From positions 115,001-179,000 of the forward strand of contig CACIDN010000001.1 in assembly GCA_902585415.1 (NCBI GenBank): 64,000 nucleotides of DNA. Reading direction: 5' to 3'. Shown one piece after another: positions 45,604-56,031 of the stretch (its first letter is position 1; every line of letters starts with the position of its first letter). This stretch comes from an uncultured Pelagibacteraceae bacterium (GTDB lineage Bacteria; Pseudomonadota; Alphaproteobacteria; Pelagibacterales; Pelagibacteraceae). The notes below the pieces were generated by a model, which was given only the letters and a program-made list of their open reading frames with translations, did no database searches and was not told where the DNA came from. Made by a program: the position numbers and the translations under genes.

Positions 45604-47239
45604 TAAAATTATAATCAATATATTAAATCCAAATTTAATCGACTTTAGTCAAAAAAAATTCAATATAAATTTAAACCGAGTAGCTTTTATTTTTTTAATT
45701 ATACTTTTTTTTATTATTTTATACTCGACTAGGGTTATATATTTATCTTCAAAAACTCTGCAAAATAATTCATATAAATTTAATGTAATTAGTAGAGCTG
45801 ATATTACAGATAGAGATGGAAATTATATAAGTAAATCTGTTTTTACCTCTAATCTTGGAGTAGATCCAAAATTAGTAAAAGATAAAAAAAAAATGTTATT
45901 AAAACTAAAATATACTTTTCCGGATAAAGATTTTACAGATATAAAAAAAAAAATTTATGGACAAAAGTTCTTTTATATTGAAAAAAAATTGACACCTGAG
46001 AAATATCAACAAGTTAAACTCTTAGGGGAAAAATCTATAAGGATGGAACAAAAAATTACTAGAATATATCCAGACAAAAATCTTTTTTCACATGTAGTAG
46101 GTCAAATTGATGACAATAATTACGGTATTTCTGGACTTGAAAAGTCTTATAACAAAAAATTAATAGATGGTAGAAATAAGCTTACTCTTACTCTTGACAA
46201 AGAATTACAATTTATAATTAGAAATGAATTACTAAATTCACAAAAAATTTTTAAAAACGTTGGAGGGGCAGGAATATTAATGAATATAAAAAATGGTGAA
46301 ATTTTGTCTTTAGTTTCCGTGCCAGATTTTGACTTAAATAGCAGGACGGATATATCTAATATTAAATACATCAATAGAGCAACAAAAGGTGTATATGAGT
46401 TAGGATCTGTTTTCAAATCTTTCACAATTGCAGCTGGGTTGGATTATGGATTAATTTCGCCAAATGATATGTTTTTAAATCTTGAAAAGAAATTGAGATG
46501 CGGAGATAGAGTTATATCTGAGTATGACGAGAATTTACCAAAAGATTTAAGTGTCGAGGACATTATGATCTATTCTAGCAACATAGGGTCAGTTAAAATA
46601 GCGCAGATTATTGGGCAAGAGAAGTTAAAGAAATTTTTAGAAAAAATTGGTGTTTTAAGTCAATTAAATTTTGATATACAGGAGACTGGAAAGCCTTTAT
46701 CTTTCAAATGGAGAGATTGTAAATTAAAAACAGTTTCTTACGGCCACGGTATTACTACAACTCCTATTCAGTTAGCCAAAGGATATGCAATTTTAGCGAA
46801 TGGAGGTTATGACATTAGACCAACTTTGATTAAAAAAGAGTTTTATAATTTCCAAAAAAATAGAATTTTAAACAAAGATGTAAGTTCTCAAATTAATAAA
46901 ATTTTAAGAAAAGTTGTAACACATGGAACTGCCACCCTTTCGGATGTAGAAGGTTATGAGGTTGGAGGAAAAACTGGGACTGCACAAATAGTAGAAAACG
47001 GTGTTTACACTAATAAAAAGATTAATACATTTGCATCCGTTTTCCCCTCCTCAGATCCGAGATTTGTCCTAGTAATACTTTTAGAAGACACAAAACTTTC
47101 AAAAGATTATGTATATAAATATAGAAATAAGCCTGGATCTTTTAAAGGCACACCATTCAATACTGCTGGCTGGACATCTGTTGAAATAACTGGAAAAATT
47201 ATAGACAAAATAGGGCCAATTTTAGCCACAAAGTACTAA
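45584..47239 (+). CDS. ftsI: Peptidoglycan transpeptidase FtsI/PBP3
   Basis: SxxK 'GSVFKSFT', SxN 'SSNIGSVKIAQ', 'GGKTGTAQ'; N-terminal TM and PBP dimer region. Confidence 0.95.
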   Translation: MSENRNNKIIINILNPNLIDFSQKKFNINLNRVAFIFLIILFFIILYSTRVIYLSSKTLQNNSYKFNVISRADITDRDGNYISKSVFTSNLGVDPKLVKDKKKMLLKLKYTFPDKDFTDIKKKIYGQKFFYIEKKLTPEKYQQVKLLGEKSIRMEQKITRIYPDKNLFSHVVGQIDDNNYGISGLEKSYNKKLIDGRNKLTLTLDKELQFIIRNELLNSQKIFKNVGGAGILMNIKNGEILSLVSVPDFDLNSRTDISNIKYINRATKGVYELGSVFKSFTIAAGLDYGLISPNDMFLNLEKKLRCGDRVISEYDENLPKDLSVEDIMIYSSNIGSVKIAQIIGQEKLKKFLEKIGVLSQLNFDIQETGKPLSFKWRDCKLKTVSYGHGITTTPIQLAKGYAILANGGYDIRPTLIKKEFYNFQKNRILNKDVSSQINKILRKVVTHGTATLSDVEGYEVGGKTGTAQIVENGVYTNKKINTFASVFPSSDPRFVLVILLEDTKLSKDYVYKYRNKPGSFKGTPFNTAGWTSVEITGKIIDKIGPILATKY

Positions 47240-47251
47240 GAGTTTAAATTA

Positions 47252-50074
47252 ATGTTATTAAGCAAAGTTTTCAAAAATATTAATAAAAAATATAGAAGCA
47301 TTAAATTTGAAGATATTAAATTTAATAGCAAAGATTGTAAGCCAAATGATATTTTTTTTGCAATTAGTGGAAATAATGTCAACGGGAATAAATACATTAA
47401 CGATGCGATAAATAATGGAGCAAAAATAATTGTATCTAATCTAAAATTCCAAGGTTTTAATGAAAAAAAGGTCCTATTTTTACACAACAATAATCCCAGA
47501 AAATTGTTGTCCTACATATCCAGTCAATTTTATAAATTAAAACCAAATAATATTATTGCTGTGACCGGTACGAATGGAAAAACTTCTGTAGCAAATTTTT
47601 ACCAACAAATTTTAGCTTTAAATAACAAAAAAGTAGCTTCAATAGGGACACTTGGTGTTTTGTCACAAAAATTTAATTTAAAAACAAATAATACAACCAT
47701 GGATCCTATTAGTATTCATAAAATATTACAAAAACTTAAAAAGCTAAAAATTGATAATGTAATAATAGAGGCTTCTAGCCACGGATTAAAACAACAACGA
47801 TTAAATAATATTGAATTTAAGACTGCTTTATTTACAAATTTGTCTAGAGATCATTTAGATTATCATAAAACTATTGATGACTATTTAAATTCAAAACTAA
47901 TTTTATTTGATAAATTAGTAAAACCTAAAGGGAATGTTGTATTTGATGAAAAAACTAAGTATTCTAATAAATTAAAAATTATATCTAAAAAAAGAAAACT
48001 AAAAAAATATACATTTGGATCACTAAAATCTTTTATTAAAATTACAAATATTCAAAAGACTGGTGGTCGAAATAAAATTGATTGTATAATTAATAAAAAA
48101 AATTATTCGTTTAAAACCTCTCTTATTGGAAAAATTCAAATTAAGAATTTAATGTTTGCAATAATAGCAGCGTACCTTTCAAAATTAAATATAAATAAAA
48201 TTTTAAGATCAATTCATAAAATAAAAACAATAAAAGGAAGATTTGAAAAAATTGGAAATCTAAAAAATAATGCAAAAGTTGTGCTTGACTATGCGCATAC
48301 ACCAAATGCGTTAAAGACCTCAATATTAGATATTAAAGAAGAATTTCCTTTAAGTAAAATTTCTCTAGTATTTGGATGTGGAGGCAACAGAGATAAAAAA
48401 AAAAGATTAATGATGGGATCTATAGCAAAAAAGTATTGTGATTTTATTTATTTAACTGATGACAATCCAAGAACAGAAAATCCAAACTTTATAAGGGCTC
48501 AAATTAAAAAAGGGCTATATAAAAAAAAATATTTTGAAATTCCATCGAGATCGAAAGCAATTAATCTTGCAGTTAAAAAATTAAGTTCTGGTGACGTTTT
48601 AATAGTTGCTGGCAAAGGTCATGAAAATTATCAGGAATATAAAAAAAAAAATTTTTTTTCAGATAAATTAGAAATTTTAAGATCAATTTACAAAAAAAAT
48701 AGACGTCTATCAAAATCAGTTAAAACAAATATTTTAATTGAAACGTTAAAATCTAAAATCATTAACAAAAAAAAAATTGTTGACTCAGCATCGATAAACT
48801 CAAAAAAAATGTCAGATAAATCGATATTTATTGGCATTAAAGGAAAAAAATATGATGGCAACAAATTTGGAGATGAAGCGGTAGGTAATGGTGCAATTTT
48901 AGCCATAACTAATAAAAGTAAAAAAAATTCAAAAATGATATTTCAAAAGAACCCACTAAAATTTTTTAATAAAATAAGTTCAAATTACAGAAAATCATTA
49001 AATGCCAACACGATTGCAATTACAGGCTCCTGTGGAAAAACTTCAGTAAAAGAGTTAACTGGTTTTTGCTTAAATAAACTGGAAAAAACTTCTTTTTCAA
49101 AGAAATCATTCAATAACAAGTATGGTGTTCCACTGAGTATGTTTAATACCCCTGAAAAGACCAAACATTTAGTTTTAGAGGTTGGAATGGATAAGAAAGG
49201 AGAAATTGATAATCTAACAAAATTAATTCGTCCAAATATAGGTCTAATAACTAATATTTCGTTTGCACATATTAAAAATTTTACAAACTTAAATCAAATT
49301 GCTAAGGCCAAGGGAGAATTAATTAATAATATTATTCACAATGGTACTATGGTTATAAATATGGATGATAAATATTATAAATATTTCTTAGAAAAAACTA
49401 TTAATTGTGGAATTAATAAACTTACTTTCAGCAAAAAAAATCATAGCGCTGATATAACTTTTCTTAGTAAAAAAAAATTAAAAAATAATTATTTATTTAA
49501 AATAAAAATTAAAGGTGTTATTAAAAAATTCATAATTTCTAAAGAATTATCAAATTATAAAGAAAATATTCTTGCGTCCTTAAGTATAATTTCTAATTCT
49601 TTTAATTTTGAAAAATTGAAAAAAAACTTATTCGTAGGTTTTTGTGTTCCTAAAAGTAGAGGATCATTAATTAATTACACAAAAGACTCAAAAAATTTGA
49701 TTGTTCTTGACGAAAGCTATAATTCAAATCCATTATCACTTAAATTTGCTCTAGAAAGGTTAAATACCTTTAATATTAAAAAGAATAAAAAATTTCTATT
49801 AATTGGGGACATGCTTGAACTCGGAAGGTATTCAAAAAAATTGCACATAGATATTGCAAAACATATAAATAATTTAAAAATTAATAAAACTTATGTTTTT
49901 GGCCATCATATTAAGCACACATTCAACAAATTAAGACCACAAATAAAAGGAAGAATACTAACTAATAAAATGGATATCCTAAATTTAATTAATAAAGATT
50001 TACCAAACAACAGCCTTTTAATGGTAAAAGGATCTAACTCAACAGGTTTAAATAAAATAATTCAGAAATTATAA
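47252..50074 (+). CDS. MurE-MurF fused bifunctional ligase
   Basis: 940 aa; two ATP-binding motifs 'TGTNGKTSVANF' (MurE) and 'TGSCGKTSVKEL' (MurF), MurE meso-DAP motif 'DDNPRTENP', 'ETYN-like' DESYNSNPLS in the MurF half. Confidence 0.95.
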   Translation: MLLSKVFKNINKKYRSIKFEDIKFNSKDCKPNDIFFAISGNNVNGNKYINDAINNGAKIIVSNLKFQGFNEKKVLFLHNNNPRKLLSYISSQFYKLKPNNIIAVTGTNGKTSVANFYQQILALNNKKVASIGTLGVLSQKFNLKTNNTTMDPISIHKILQKLKKLKIDNVIIEASSHGLKQQRLNNIEFKTALFTNLSRDHLDYHKTIDDYLNSKLILFDKLVKPKGNVVFDEKTKYSNKLKIISKKRKLKKYTFGSLKSFIKITNIQKTGGRNKIDCIINKKNYSFKTSLIGKIQIKNLMFAIIAAYLSKLNINKILRSIHKIKTIKGRFEKIGNLKNNAKVVLDYAHTPNALKTSILDIKEEFPLSKISLVFGCGGNRDKKKRLMMGSIAKKYCDFIYLTDDNPRTENPNFIRAQIKKGLYKKKYFEIPSRSKAINLAVKKLSSGDVLIVAGKGHENYQEYKKKNFFSDKLEILRSIYKKNRRLSKSVKTNILIETLKSKIINKKKIVDSASINSKKMSDKSIFIGIKGKKYDGNKFGDEAVGNGAILAITNKSKKNSKMIFQKNPLKFFNKISSNYRKSLNANTIAITGSCGKTSVKELTGFCLNKLEKTSFSKKSFNNKYGVPLSMFNTPEKTKHLVLEVGMDKKGEIDNLTKLIRPNIGLITNISFAHIKNFTNLNQIAKAKGELINNIIHNGTMVINMDDKYYKYFLEKTINCGINKLTFSKKNHSADITFLSKKKLKNNYLFKIKIKGVIKKFIISKELSNYKENILASLSIISNSFNFEKLKKNLFVGFCVPKSRGSLINYTKDSKNLIVLDESYNSNPLSLKFALERLNTFNIKKNKKFLLIGDMLELGRYSKKLHIDIAKHINNLKINKTYVFGHHIKHTFNKLRPQIKGRILTNKMDILNLINKDLPNNSLLMVKGSNSTGLNKIIQKL

Positions 50075-51159
50075 TGTTATATAATTTACTTACTAACTAT
50101 TCAGATACTTATTCCTTTTTAAATTTTTTCAATTTTTTAACTGTGAGAACCGGTTTGGCTACAATTACAGCAATGTTAGTAGTTTTTCTAATTGGTGATA
50201 AGTTTATTAGCTATTTCTCAGTAAAAAAAATTATCAATCCTATACGAACAGATGGGCCTGAAGATCATCTTATAAAAAAAATAGGAACCCCAACAATGGG
50301 TGGACTTTTAATTTTAATTGGATTGTTTTCTGGTGTATTTTTATGGTCCGATTTCAAAAATCCATACAATTGGTTGTTAATTTTTATTACTTTTTCGTTC
50401 GGAGCACTAGGTGCATTAGATGACTACAAAAAAATAAAAAGTCGAACCTCTAATGGAATATCATCAAAATTTAAGTTTTTAGCTCAAATTTTTTTAAGTT
50501 TAATTTCATTAATTATTTTATATAAATTTATAGATTCAGAATTAACAAATAATCTATATTTTCCTTTTTTTAAAAATTTTGTAATTAACTTAGGTTGGTT
50601 TTTTATACCCTTTTATTTATTTGTAATTGTAGGTTCGTCTAATGCTGTAAACTTAACCGACGGTCTAGATGGTTTAGCAACAGTGCCAATTATTTTGGTC
50701 GCAGGATGCTTTGCTTTTATAAGCTATGTATCTGGTAATATTATTTTTGCCGAGTATTTATTAATACCTTATATTGAAGGTGTAGGTGAAATAGCAATAT
50801 TTTGTGGCGCAATTATCGGAGCTTCAATTGGTTTTTTATGGTTTAATGCGCCACCAGCAAAGATATTCATGGGAGACACAGGCTCACTCGCTTTAGGTGG
50901 ATCTTTAGGAGCTGTTGGGGTTGCAACAAAACACGAAATTGTTCTAGCCATAACAGGAGGTCTTTTTGTTTTAGAGGCAGTGTCTGTAATCGTTCAAGTT
51001 GTCTCTTTTAAATTAACAGGAAAAAGAATTTTTATGATGGCACCTATTCACCATCATTTTGAAAAAAAAGGGTGGGCAGAATCTACAGTGGTCATTAGGT
51101 TTTGGATTATTTCATTAATTTTAGCTATGATTGGATTAGCAACACTAAAATTAAGATAA
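50074..51159 (+). CDS. mraY: Phospho-N-acetylmuramoyl-pentapeptide-transferase
   Basis: 'GTPTMGGLLILIG', 'NAVNLTDGLDGLAT', 'IFMGDTGSLALGG', 'APIHHHFEKKGW'. Confidence 0.98.
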   Translation: MLYNLLTNYSDTYSFLNFFNFLTVRTGLATITAMLVVFLIGDKFISYFSVKKIINPIRTDGPEDHLIKKIGTPTMGGLLILIGLFSGVFLWSDFKNPYNWLLIFITFSFGALGALDDYKKIKSRTSNGISSKFKFLAQIFLSLISLIILYKFIDSELTNNLYFPFFKNFVINLGWFFIPFYLFVIVGSSNAVNLTDGLDGLATVPIILVAGCFAFISYVSGNIIFAEYLLIPYIEGVGEIAIFCGAIIGASIGFLWFNAPPAKIFMGDTGSLALGGSLGAVGVATKHEIVLAITGGLFVLEAVSVIVQVVSFKLTGKRIFMMAPIHHHFEKKGWAESTVVIRFWIISLILAMIGLATLKLR

Positions 51160-52454
51160 TGTTTAAGAAAAGTTTCGTAAACAAAAAAATACTAATTTAT
51201 GGTTTAGGTTTGTCAGGCAACTCTTGTCTAAAGTATCTGTATAAAAACAATAACGTTAAAGTTTACGATGATAATATTAAAATAAAAAATAAATTTAATA
51301 AAAAATATTTTCTAAGTAAAAAACAAATTTTAAAACTTAAATTTGATTATGTTGTATTAAGCCCTGGAATAGATATCAAAACATGTTATCTAAAAAATTA
51401 TCTATCAAAAAATTTGAAAAAAATAATCACCGAGCTAGATATTTTTTACCTATCTTATCCTTATAACAAAAAAATCACTATAACTGGCACAAATGGTAAA
51501 TCCACTACATGCCAGATGTTATATAATATTTTAAAATTAAAAAATCTAGATGTTAGACTGGTTGGCAATATTGGAAACTCACCTTTAAAAGAGAAAAAAA
51601 TAAAAAGAAAAACAATTTTCATAATCGAAGCGTCATCTTACCAAATATTTTATAATAAATATTTTAAAACCGATTATGCGGCTATTTTAAATTTAAATAT
51701 TGACCATTTAGAAAGACATAAAAATATTAACGTATATGCACAAGCAAAGATTAAATTGATTTCTGATCAAGAAATAAATAAATTATCATTTATAGAGAAA
51801 GATAATATTATTATCAATAAAAATATATTAAAAAAAAAAATAAAATCTAAAATAATTAAAATAACATATAATAAGATTAATTATTTCAAAACAAAAATTC
51901 ATAATAGATATTTATTGGATAAAAACAATTTAAATAATATCCACTTTGTTTATAAAATATCTAAGATATTTAAAACATCCAATTACAAAATATTTAAATC
52001 GCTAAATTCGTTTAAAGGATTAAAATTTAGAAAGCAGATTATATTAGACAAACCAAAATTGAAAATAATCAATGATTCAAAGTCTACAAGCTTTTCCTCT
52101 ACAAATGGTCTATTAACAACTTATAGGAATATTTATTGGATAGTAGGAGGTAAATTTAAAAAAAGGGATAGATTTACACTAGAAAAAAAATATCATAAAA
52201 ATATAAAAGCATATATAATTGGATTTGACAAAAAATATTTTATTAATCAATTAAAAAATAAAATAAAATTTAAATACTGTAAATACTTAAAAAATGCAGT
52301 TTTAACTTTAAAAAAAGATATAAAAAACGACCAGAGAGATAAAATAATTTTGTTTAGTCCTGCTGCTGCATCTTTCGATCAATTTAAAAATTTTGAACAC
52401 AGAGGTTATTGTTTTAATTACTTAATAAAAAAAAATGATTTCAATAGAAAATAA
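51159..52454 (+). CDS. murD: UDP-N-acetylmuramoylalanine--D-glutamate ligase
   Basis: ATG at 51159 overlapping mraY stop; 'ILIYGLGLSGNSCLKYL', 'ITGTNGKSTTCQML', 'EASSYQIFYNK', 'LFSPAAASFDQFKNFEHRG'. Confidence 0.93.
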   Translation: MFKKSFVNKKILIYGLGLSGNSCLKYLYKNNNVKVYDDNIKIKNKFNKKYFLSKKQILKLKFDYVVLSPGIDIKTCYLKNYLSKNLKKIITELDIFYLSYPYNKKITITGTNGKSTTCQMLYNILKLKNLDVRLVGNIGNSPLKEKKIKRKTIFIIEASSYQIFYNKYFKTDYAAILNLNIDHLERHKNINVYAQAKIKLISDQEINKLSFIEKDNIIINKNILKKKIKSKIIKITYNKINYFKTKIHNRYLLDKNNLNNIHFVYKISKIFKTSNYKIFKSLNSFKGLKFRKQIILDKPKLKIINDSKSTSFSSTNGLLTTYRNIYWIVGGKFKKRDRFTLEKKYHKNIKAYIIGFDKKYFINQLKNKIKFKYCKYLKNAVLTLKKDIKNDQRDKIILFSPAAASFDQFKNFEHRGYCFNYLIKKNDFNRK

Positions 52455-53562
52455 AAACCATTATAGTAATTTTGTTTATGATTGGTGGAAAAATTTAGAT
52501 AAATTTATTCTTTTTTTATTTATATCACTTATTATTTTAGGTTTATTCTTTTCTTTAGTATCAACGTCATTAATTGCATCATCAAAATTAGGTACAAATA
52601 ATTATTATTTTTTTTTAAGACATCTTGTCTACATATTGTTGGGTTTAATATTAATTGTTTTTTTTTCACTTATTAGCGATAAGAGTATTTACAAAATAGC
52701 AATATTACTATTTTCTCTTTTCTTTATATCTTTATTGTTTGTGCCAATGTTTGGAGTAGAGATAAAAGGATCAAAAAGATGGCTAGATCTTCCTTTTTTT
52801 CCAAGATTTCAGCCGATAGAGTTTTTAAAGCCCTTTTTAATTATACTTTTATCACTAGTTATAGGCTCTAGATTTACCTCAAATAATTATATTAAATTTT
52901 TGCTGAGCGCGTTAATTGTTTTGCCGGTTTTAATTTTATTAATTCTTCAGCCTGATATAGGGCAAACTCTATTAATTTCCTCAGTATGGTTAAGTCTAAT
53001 TTTTGTATCCGGTATAAATTTATATTTTTTAAGTTTTTTATTTTTTTTTTGTATGCTAATTTTGGGTAACTTAATCCTCTATTTTCCTAAATTTTCTTAT
53101 ATTAAATCCAGGATAACTAATTTTTTTGACTTGTCTTCAAAAGGTAATTATCAGTCACAAAAAGCAACTGATGCAATTGTTGACGGAGGTTTTTTTGGAA
53201 AAGGTATAGGTGAGGGTACTCTTAATACAAAAGTTCCAGAAGCTCACACTGATTATGTTATATCTGTAATATCAGAGGAATTTGGTATCTTGTTAATACT
53301 ATCAATTTTGATGATTTTTTTAATTCTTATTTTCAAAATTTTTAAAAAAATTCCAATTGAAAAAAATAATAGTAACAAGCTAATTTTAATTGGCTCGATA
53401 TTATTAATTATATTTCAAGTATTAATTCATGTTGGTGTAAACATAAGAATTCTTCCTACCACAGGTATGACTTTGCCTTTTTTAAGCTATGGAGGATCCT
53501 CATTATTGAGCTGTTCAATACTTGCAGGATTGATATTAAATTTTACCAAGAGAAAGATTTAA
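52435..53562 (+). CDS. ftsW: Lipid II polymerase FtsW (SEDS)
   Basis: Multi-TM; 'GSKRWLDLPFFPRFQPIEFLKPFLI', 'QPDIGQTLLI', 'EAHTDYVISVISEEFG', 'LPTTGMTLPFLSYGGSSLL'. Confidence 0.97.
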   Translation: MISIENKNHYSNFVYDWWKNLDKFILFLFISLIILGLFFSLVSTSLIASSKLGTNNYYFFLRHLVYILLGLILIVFFSLISDKSIYKIAILLFSLFFISLLFVPMFGVEIKGSKRWLDLPFFPRFQPIEFLKPFLIILLSLVIGSRFTSNNYIKFLLSALIVLPVLILLILQPDIGQTLLISSVWLSLIFVSGINLYFLSFLFFFCMLILGNLILYFPKFSYIKSRITNFFDLSSKGNYQSQKATDAIVDGGFFGKGIGEGTLNTKVPEAHTDYVISVISEEFGILLILSILMIFLILIFKIFKKIPIEKNNSNKLILIGSILLIIFQVLIHVGVNIRILPTTGMTLPFLSYGGSSLLSCSILAGLILNFTKRKI

Positions 53563-53566
53563 ATTT

Positions 53567-54628
53567 ATGAAAAAAATAATAATTAGCACCGGAGGGACAG
53601 GTGGACACGTAATACCCGCACAGGTTCTATATGATTATCTGTACGATAGAAATGATGTTATTATTATAAGCGACAACAGAGGATTAAAATATCTAAATGG
53701 AAATAAATATAAAATTAAAAGGATAGATGTACCTAAAATCAACAAAAACATTGTAGGTTTTATACCATTTGTAATTTTTTTTATTATATCCTTTATAAAT
53801 TCATTTTTATTTTTAAGACAAAAAAAAATTGAAGTATTATTTTCTACTGGAGGGTATATGTCAGTGCCTTTTTGCTTGGCTGCTAGTATTTTAAAATTAA
53901 AAATATTTTTGTTTGAACCAAACTTTGTCCTAGGTAAAGCAAACCTATTTTTACTCAATTATTGTAACAAAATATTTACATACCATAAAAACATAAAAAA
54001 TTTACCTAAAAAAATGAGATATAAAAATTTCGTAATCAAGCCTTTAATCAGAAAAGATATTTTTTTAGCTAAATCTCGTTTTGTAAAGAAGCAAAATAAA
54101 TTTACTATGTTAATAATAGGCGGTAGTCAAAGCGCAAAGAAATTTGATGATTTATTCAAAACTGATTTAATCAAATTATCTAAAACTTTTAGAATTAAAT
54201 TATTTCACCAAACAAGTAGTGAAAATTTAAAAAAGCTTAAAAAATTTTACCTAAAAAAAAAGATAAAATCTAAGGTATTTTCTTATACAAATAATTTACA
54301 TAAAATTATAAAAAAATGTGATTTTATAATTACAAGATCTGGAGCATCAACAATTAACGAATTAGTATTTTTAGAAAAACCTTTTTTAGCAGTACCTTAT
54401 CCATTCGCTAGGGATGACCACCAATATTATAATGCAAAATATTATGTGAGAAAAAAACTTGGATGGTTAATTAGAGAGAGCGAAGTTAAGCAAAATTTTT
54501 TATATAAATTTGTTAAAAATTTGATTAAAAATAAAAAATTACTTTTTCGAAAAAGAAAAAATATGAAAAATTTTATTAAGAGATATGACTGGAAAAAAAA
54601 CTCCAATAAAATAAATAGTTTTATATAA
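53567..54628 (+). CDS. murG: UDP-N-acetylglucosamine--N-acetylmuramyl transferase
   Basis: 'IISTGGTGGHVIPAQVLYDYL', 'FSTGGYMSVPFCLAASILK', 'IGGSQSAKKFD', 'ITRSGASTINELVFLEKPFLAVPYPFARDDHQYYNA'. Confidence 0.97.
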   Translation: MKKIIISTGGTGGHVIPAQVLYDYLYDRNDVIIISDNRGLKYLNGNKYKIKRIDVPKINKNIVGFIPFVIFFIISFINSFLFLRQKKIEVLFSTGGYMSVPFCLAASILKLKIFLFEPNFVLGKANLFLLNYCNKIFTYHKNIKNLPKKMRYKNFVIKPLIRKDIFLAKSRFVKKQNKFTMLIIGGSQSAKKFDDLFKTDLIKLSKTFRIKLFHQTSSENLKKLKKFYLKKKIKSKVFSYTNNLHKIIKKCDFIITRSGASTINELVFLEKPFLAVPYPFARDDHQYYNAKYYVRKKLGWLIRESEVKQNFLYKFVKNLIKNKKLLFRKRKNMKNFIKRYDWKKNSNKINSFI

Positions 54629-54630
54629 AA

Positions 54631-56031
54631 ATGAATATTAATTTAGCTAAATCTGAAATAATACATTTTGTAGGCATAGGTGGAATAGGAATGAGTGGTT
54701 TGGCTTTAATAATGAAGGGTTTAGGTTTTAAAATTCAAGGTAGTGACAAATCCTTTAATAAAAATATTGAAAGATTAAAAAAAAATAATATTAAATTTTT
54801 CTTAGGACATGCTGAATCAAATATTAATAAAGCAACTATTTTAGTTATTTCTTCTGCAATTAAAAATAATAATTTGGAAATAAAGGAGGCAAAAAAAAAA
54901 AATTTACCTGTATACAAAAGAGGCGATATGTTGGCGCATATAACTTCATTAAAAAAGAACATAGTTATTTCAGGATCACATGGCAAAACCACCACCACAT
55001 CTTTAATTGCATCTATATTCTCAAAAGCTAAATTAGATCCAACAATTATAAATGGTGGTGTAATTAATTCGTTAGAAAACTCGGCCAAACTTGGGAAAAG
55101 CGAGTGGAGTATTTTAGAGTCAGATGAGTCAGATGGAAGTTTTGTAAAAGTCCCTTCAACTTATACTGTGGTTACAAATATTGATAGAGAGCACATGGAT
55201 TATTACAATTCTTTAGATGATTTAAAGGATCATTTTGTAAGATTTATGAAAAAAGTACCATCTTTTGGTAAGACGTTTATTTGCCTTGATGACAAAAATA
55301 ATAGGGATGTTTATAAATTAAGTAAGATTAAAAATATACTCACCTACGGAATTAATAAAAAATCAAATTTCAGGATTAAAAATATTTCTTACTTTGAAAA
55401 TAAATCTTTTTTTGATATTGAAATGAATCTTCCTAATAAAAAAAAAAAAATTTTAAAAAAGATTGAAATTCCTTTAATAGGATCCCACAATGTTAAAAAT
55501 GCAACTGCAGCAATATCTGTATCATATTTTATTGGAATATCCGCTAATATTTTGAAAAGTAGTTTGAAAAATTTTAAAGGTGTAGAGAGAAGATTTAATA
55601 AAATATTTAATTATAACGGGGCAGATATTTATGATGATTATGCTCATCATCCTACAGAGATAAAAGAATTAATTAATGGTGTTAAAAATAGTTACAAAAA
55701 AAAAAAAATAATTTGTATATTTCAACCTCATAGAGTTTCAAGATTAAATGATTTAAAAAAAAGTTTTTGTTCGGCATTTAGAAAGGCAAACTCTGTTATA
55801 TTATGTCCAGTTTATAAAGCAGGAGAAAATTTAAAATTGGATTTAAATTATTATAAATTTTCAAAACAAATTGCAAAAAAATCAAAATTACAGGTATTTT
55901 TAGTTAACAATCAATATGAGTTAGCAAAATTTCTAAAACATTATTTAAACTCAGAAAATATAGTAGTCGGAATGGGAGCTGGATCTATATCAAGTTGGAT
56001 CAAAGAATTACCCAAATTAATGAGACAATGA
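54631..56031 (+). CDS. murC: UDP-N-acetylmuramate--L-alanine ligase
   Basis: 'HFVGIGGIGMSGLALIM', 'ISGSHGKTTTTSLIASIF', 'ESDESDGSF', 'IYDDYAHHPTEI', 'FQPHRVSR'. Confidence 0.97.
   Translation: MNINLAKSEIIHFVGIGGIGMSGLALIMKGLGFKIQGSDKSFNKNIERLKKNNIKFFLGHAESNINKATILVISSAIKNNNLEIKEAKKKNLPVYKRGDMLAHITSLKKNIVISGSHGKTTTTSLIASIFSKAKLDPTIINGGVINSLENSAKLGKSEWSILESDESDGSFVKVPSTYTVVTNIDREHMDYYNSLDDLKDHFVRFMKKVPSFGKTFICLDDKNNRDVYKLSKIKNILTYGINKKSNFRIKNISYFENKSFFDIEMNLPNKKKKILKKIEIPLIGSHNVKNATAAISVSYFIGISANILKSSLKNFKGVERRFNKIFNYNGADIYDDYAHHPTEIKELINGVKNSYKKKKIICIFQPHRVSRLNDLKKSFCSAFRKANSVILCPVYKAGENLKLDLNYYKFSKQIAKKSKLQVFLVNNQYELAKFLKHYLNSENIVVGMGAGSISSWIKELPKLMRQ

Noticed and set aside
54735-55088. Minus-strand ORF of 117 aa in murC
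   Set aside because: Antisense shadow of the murC ATP-binding region.
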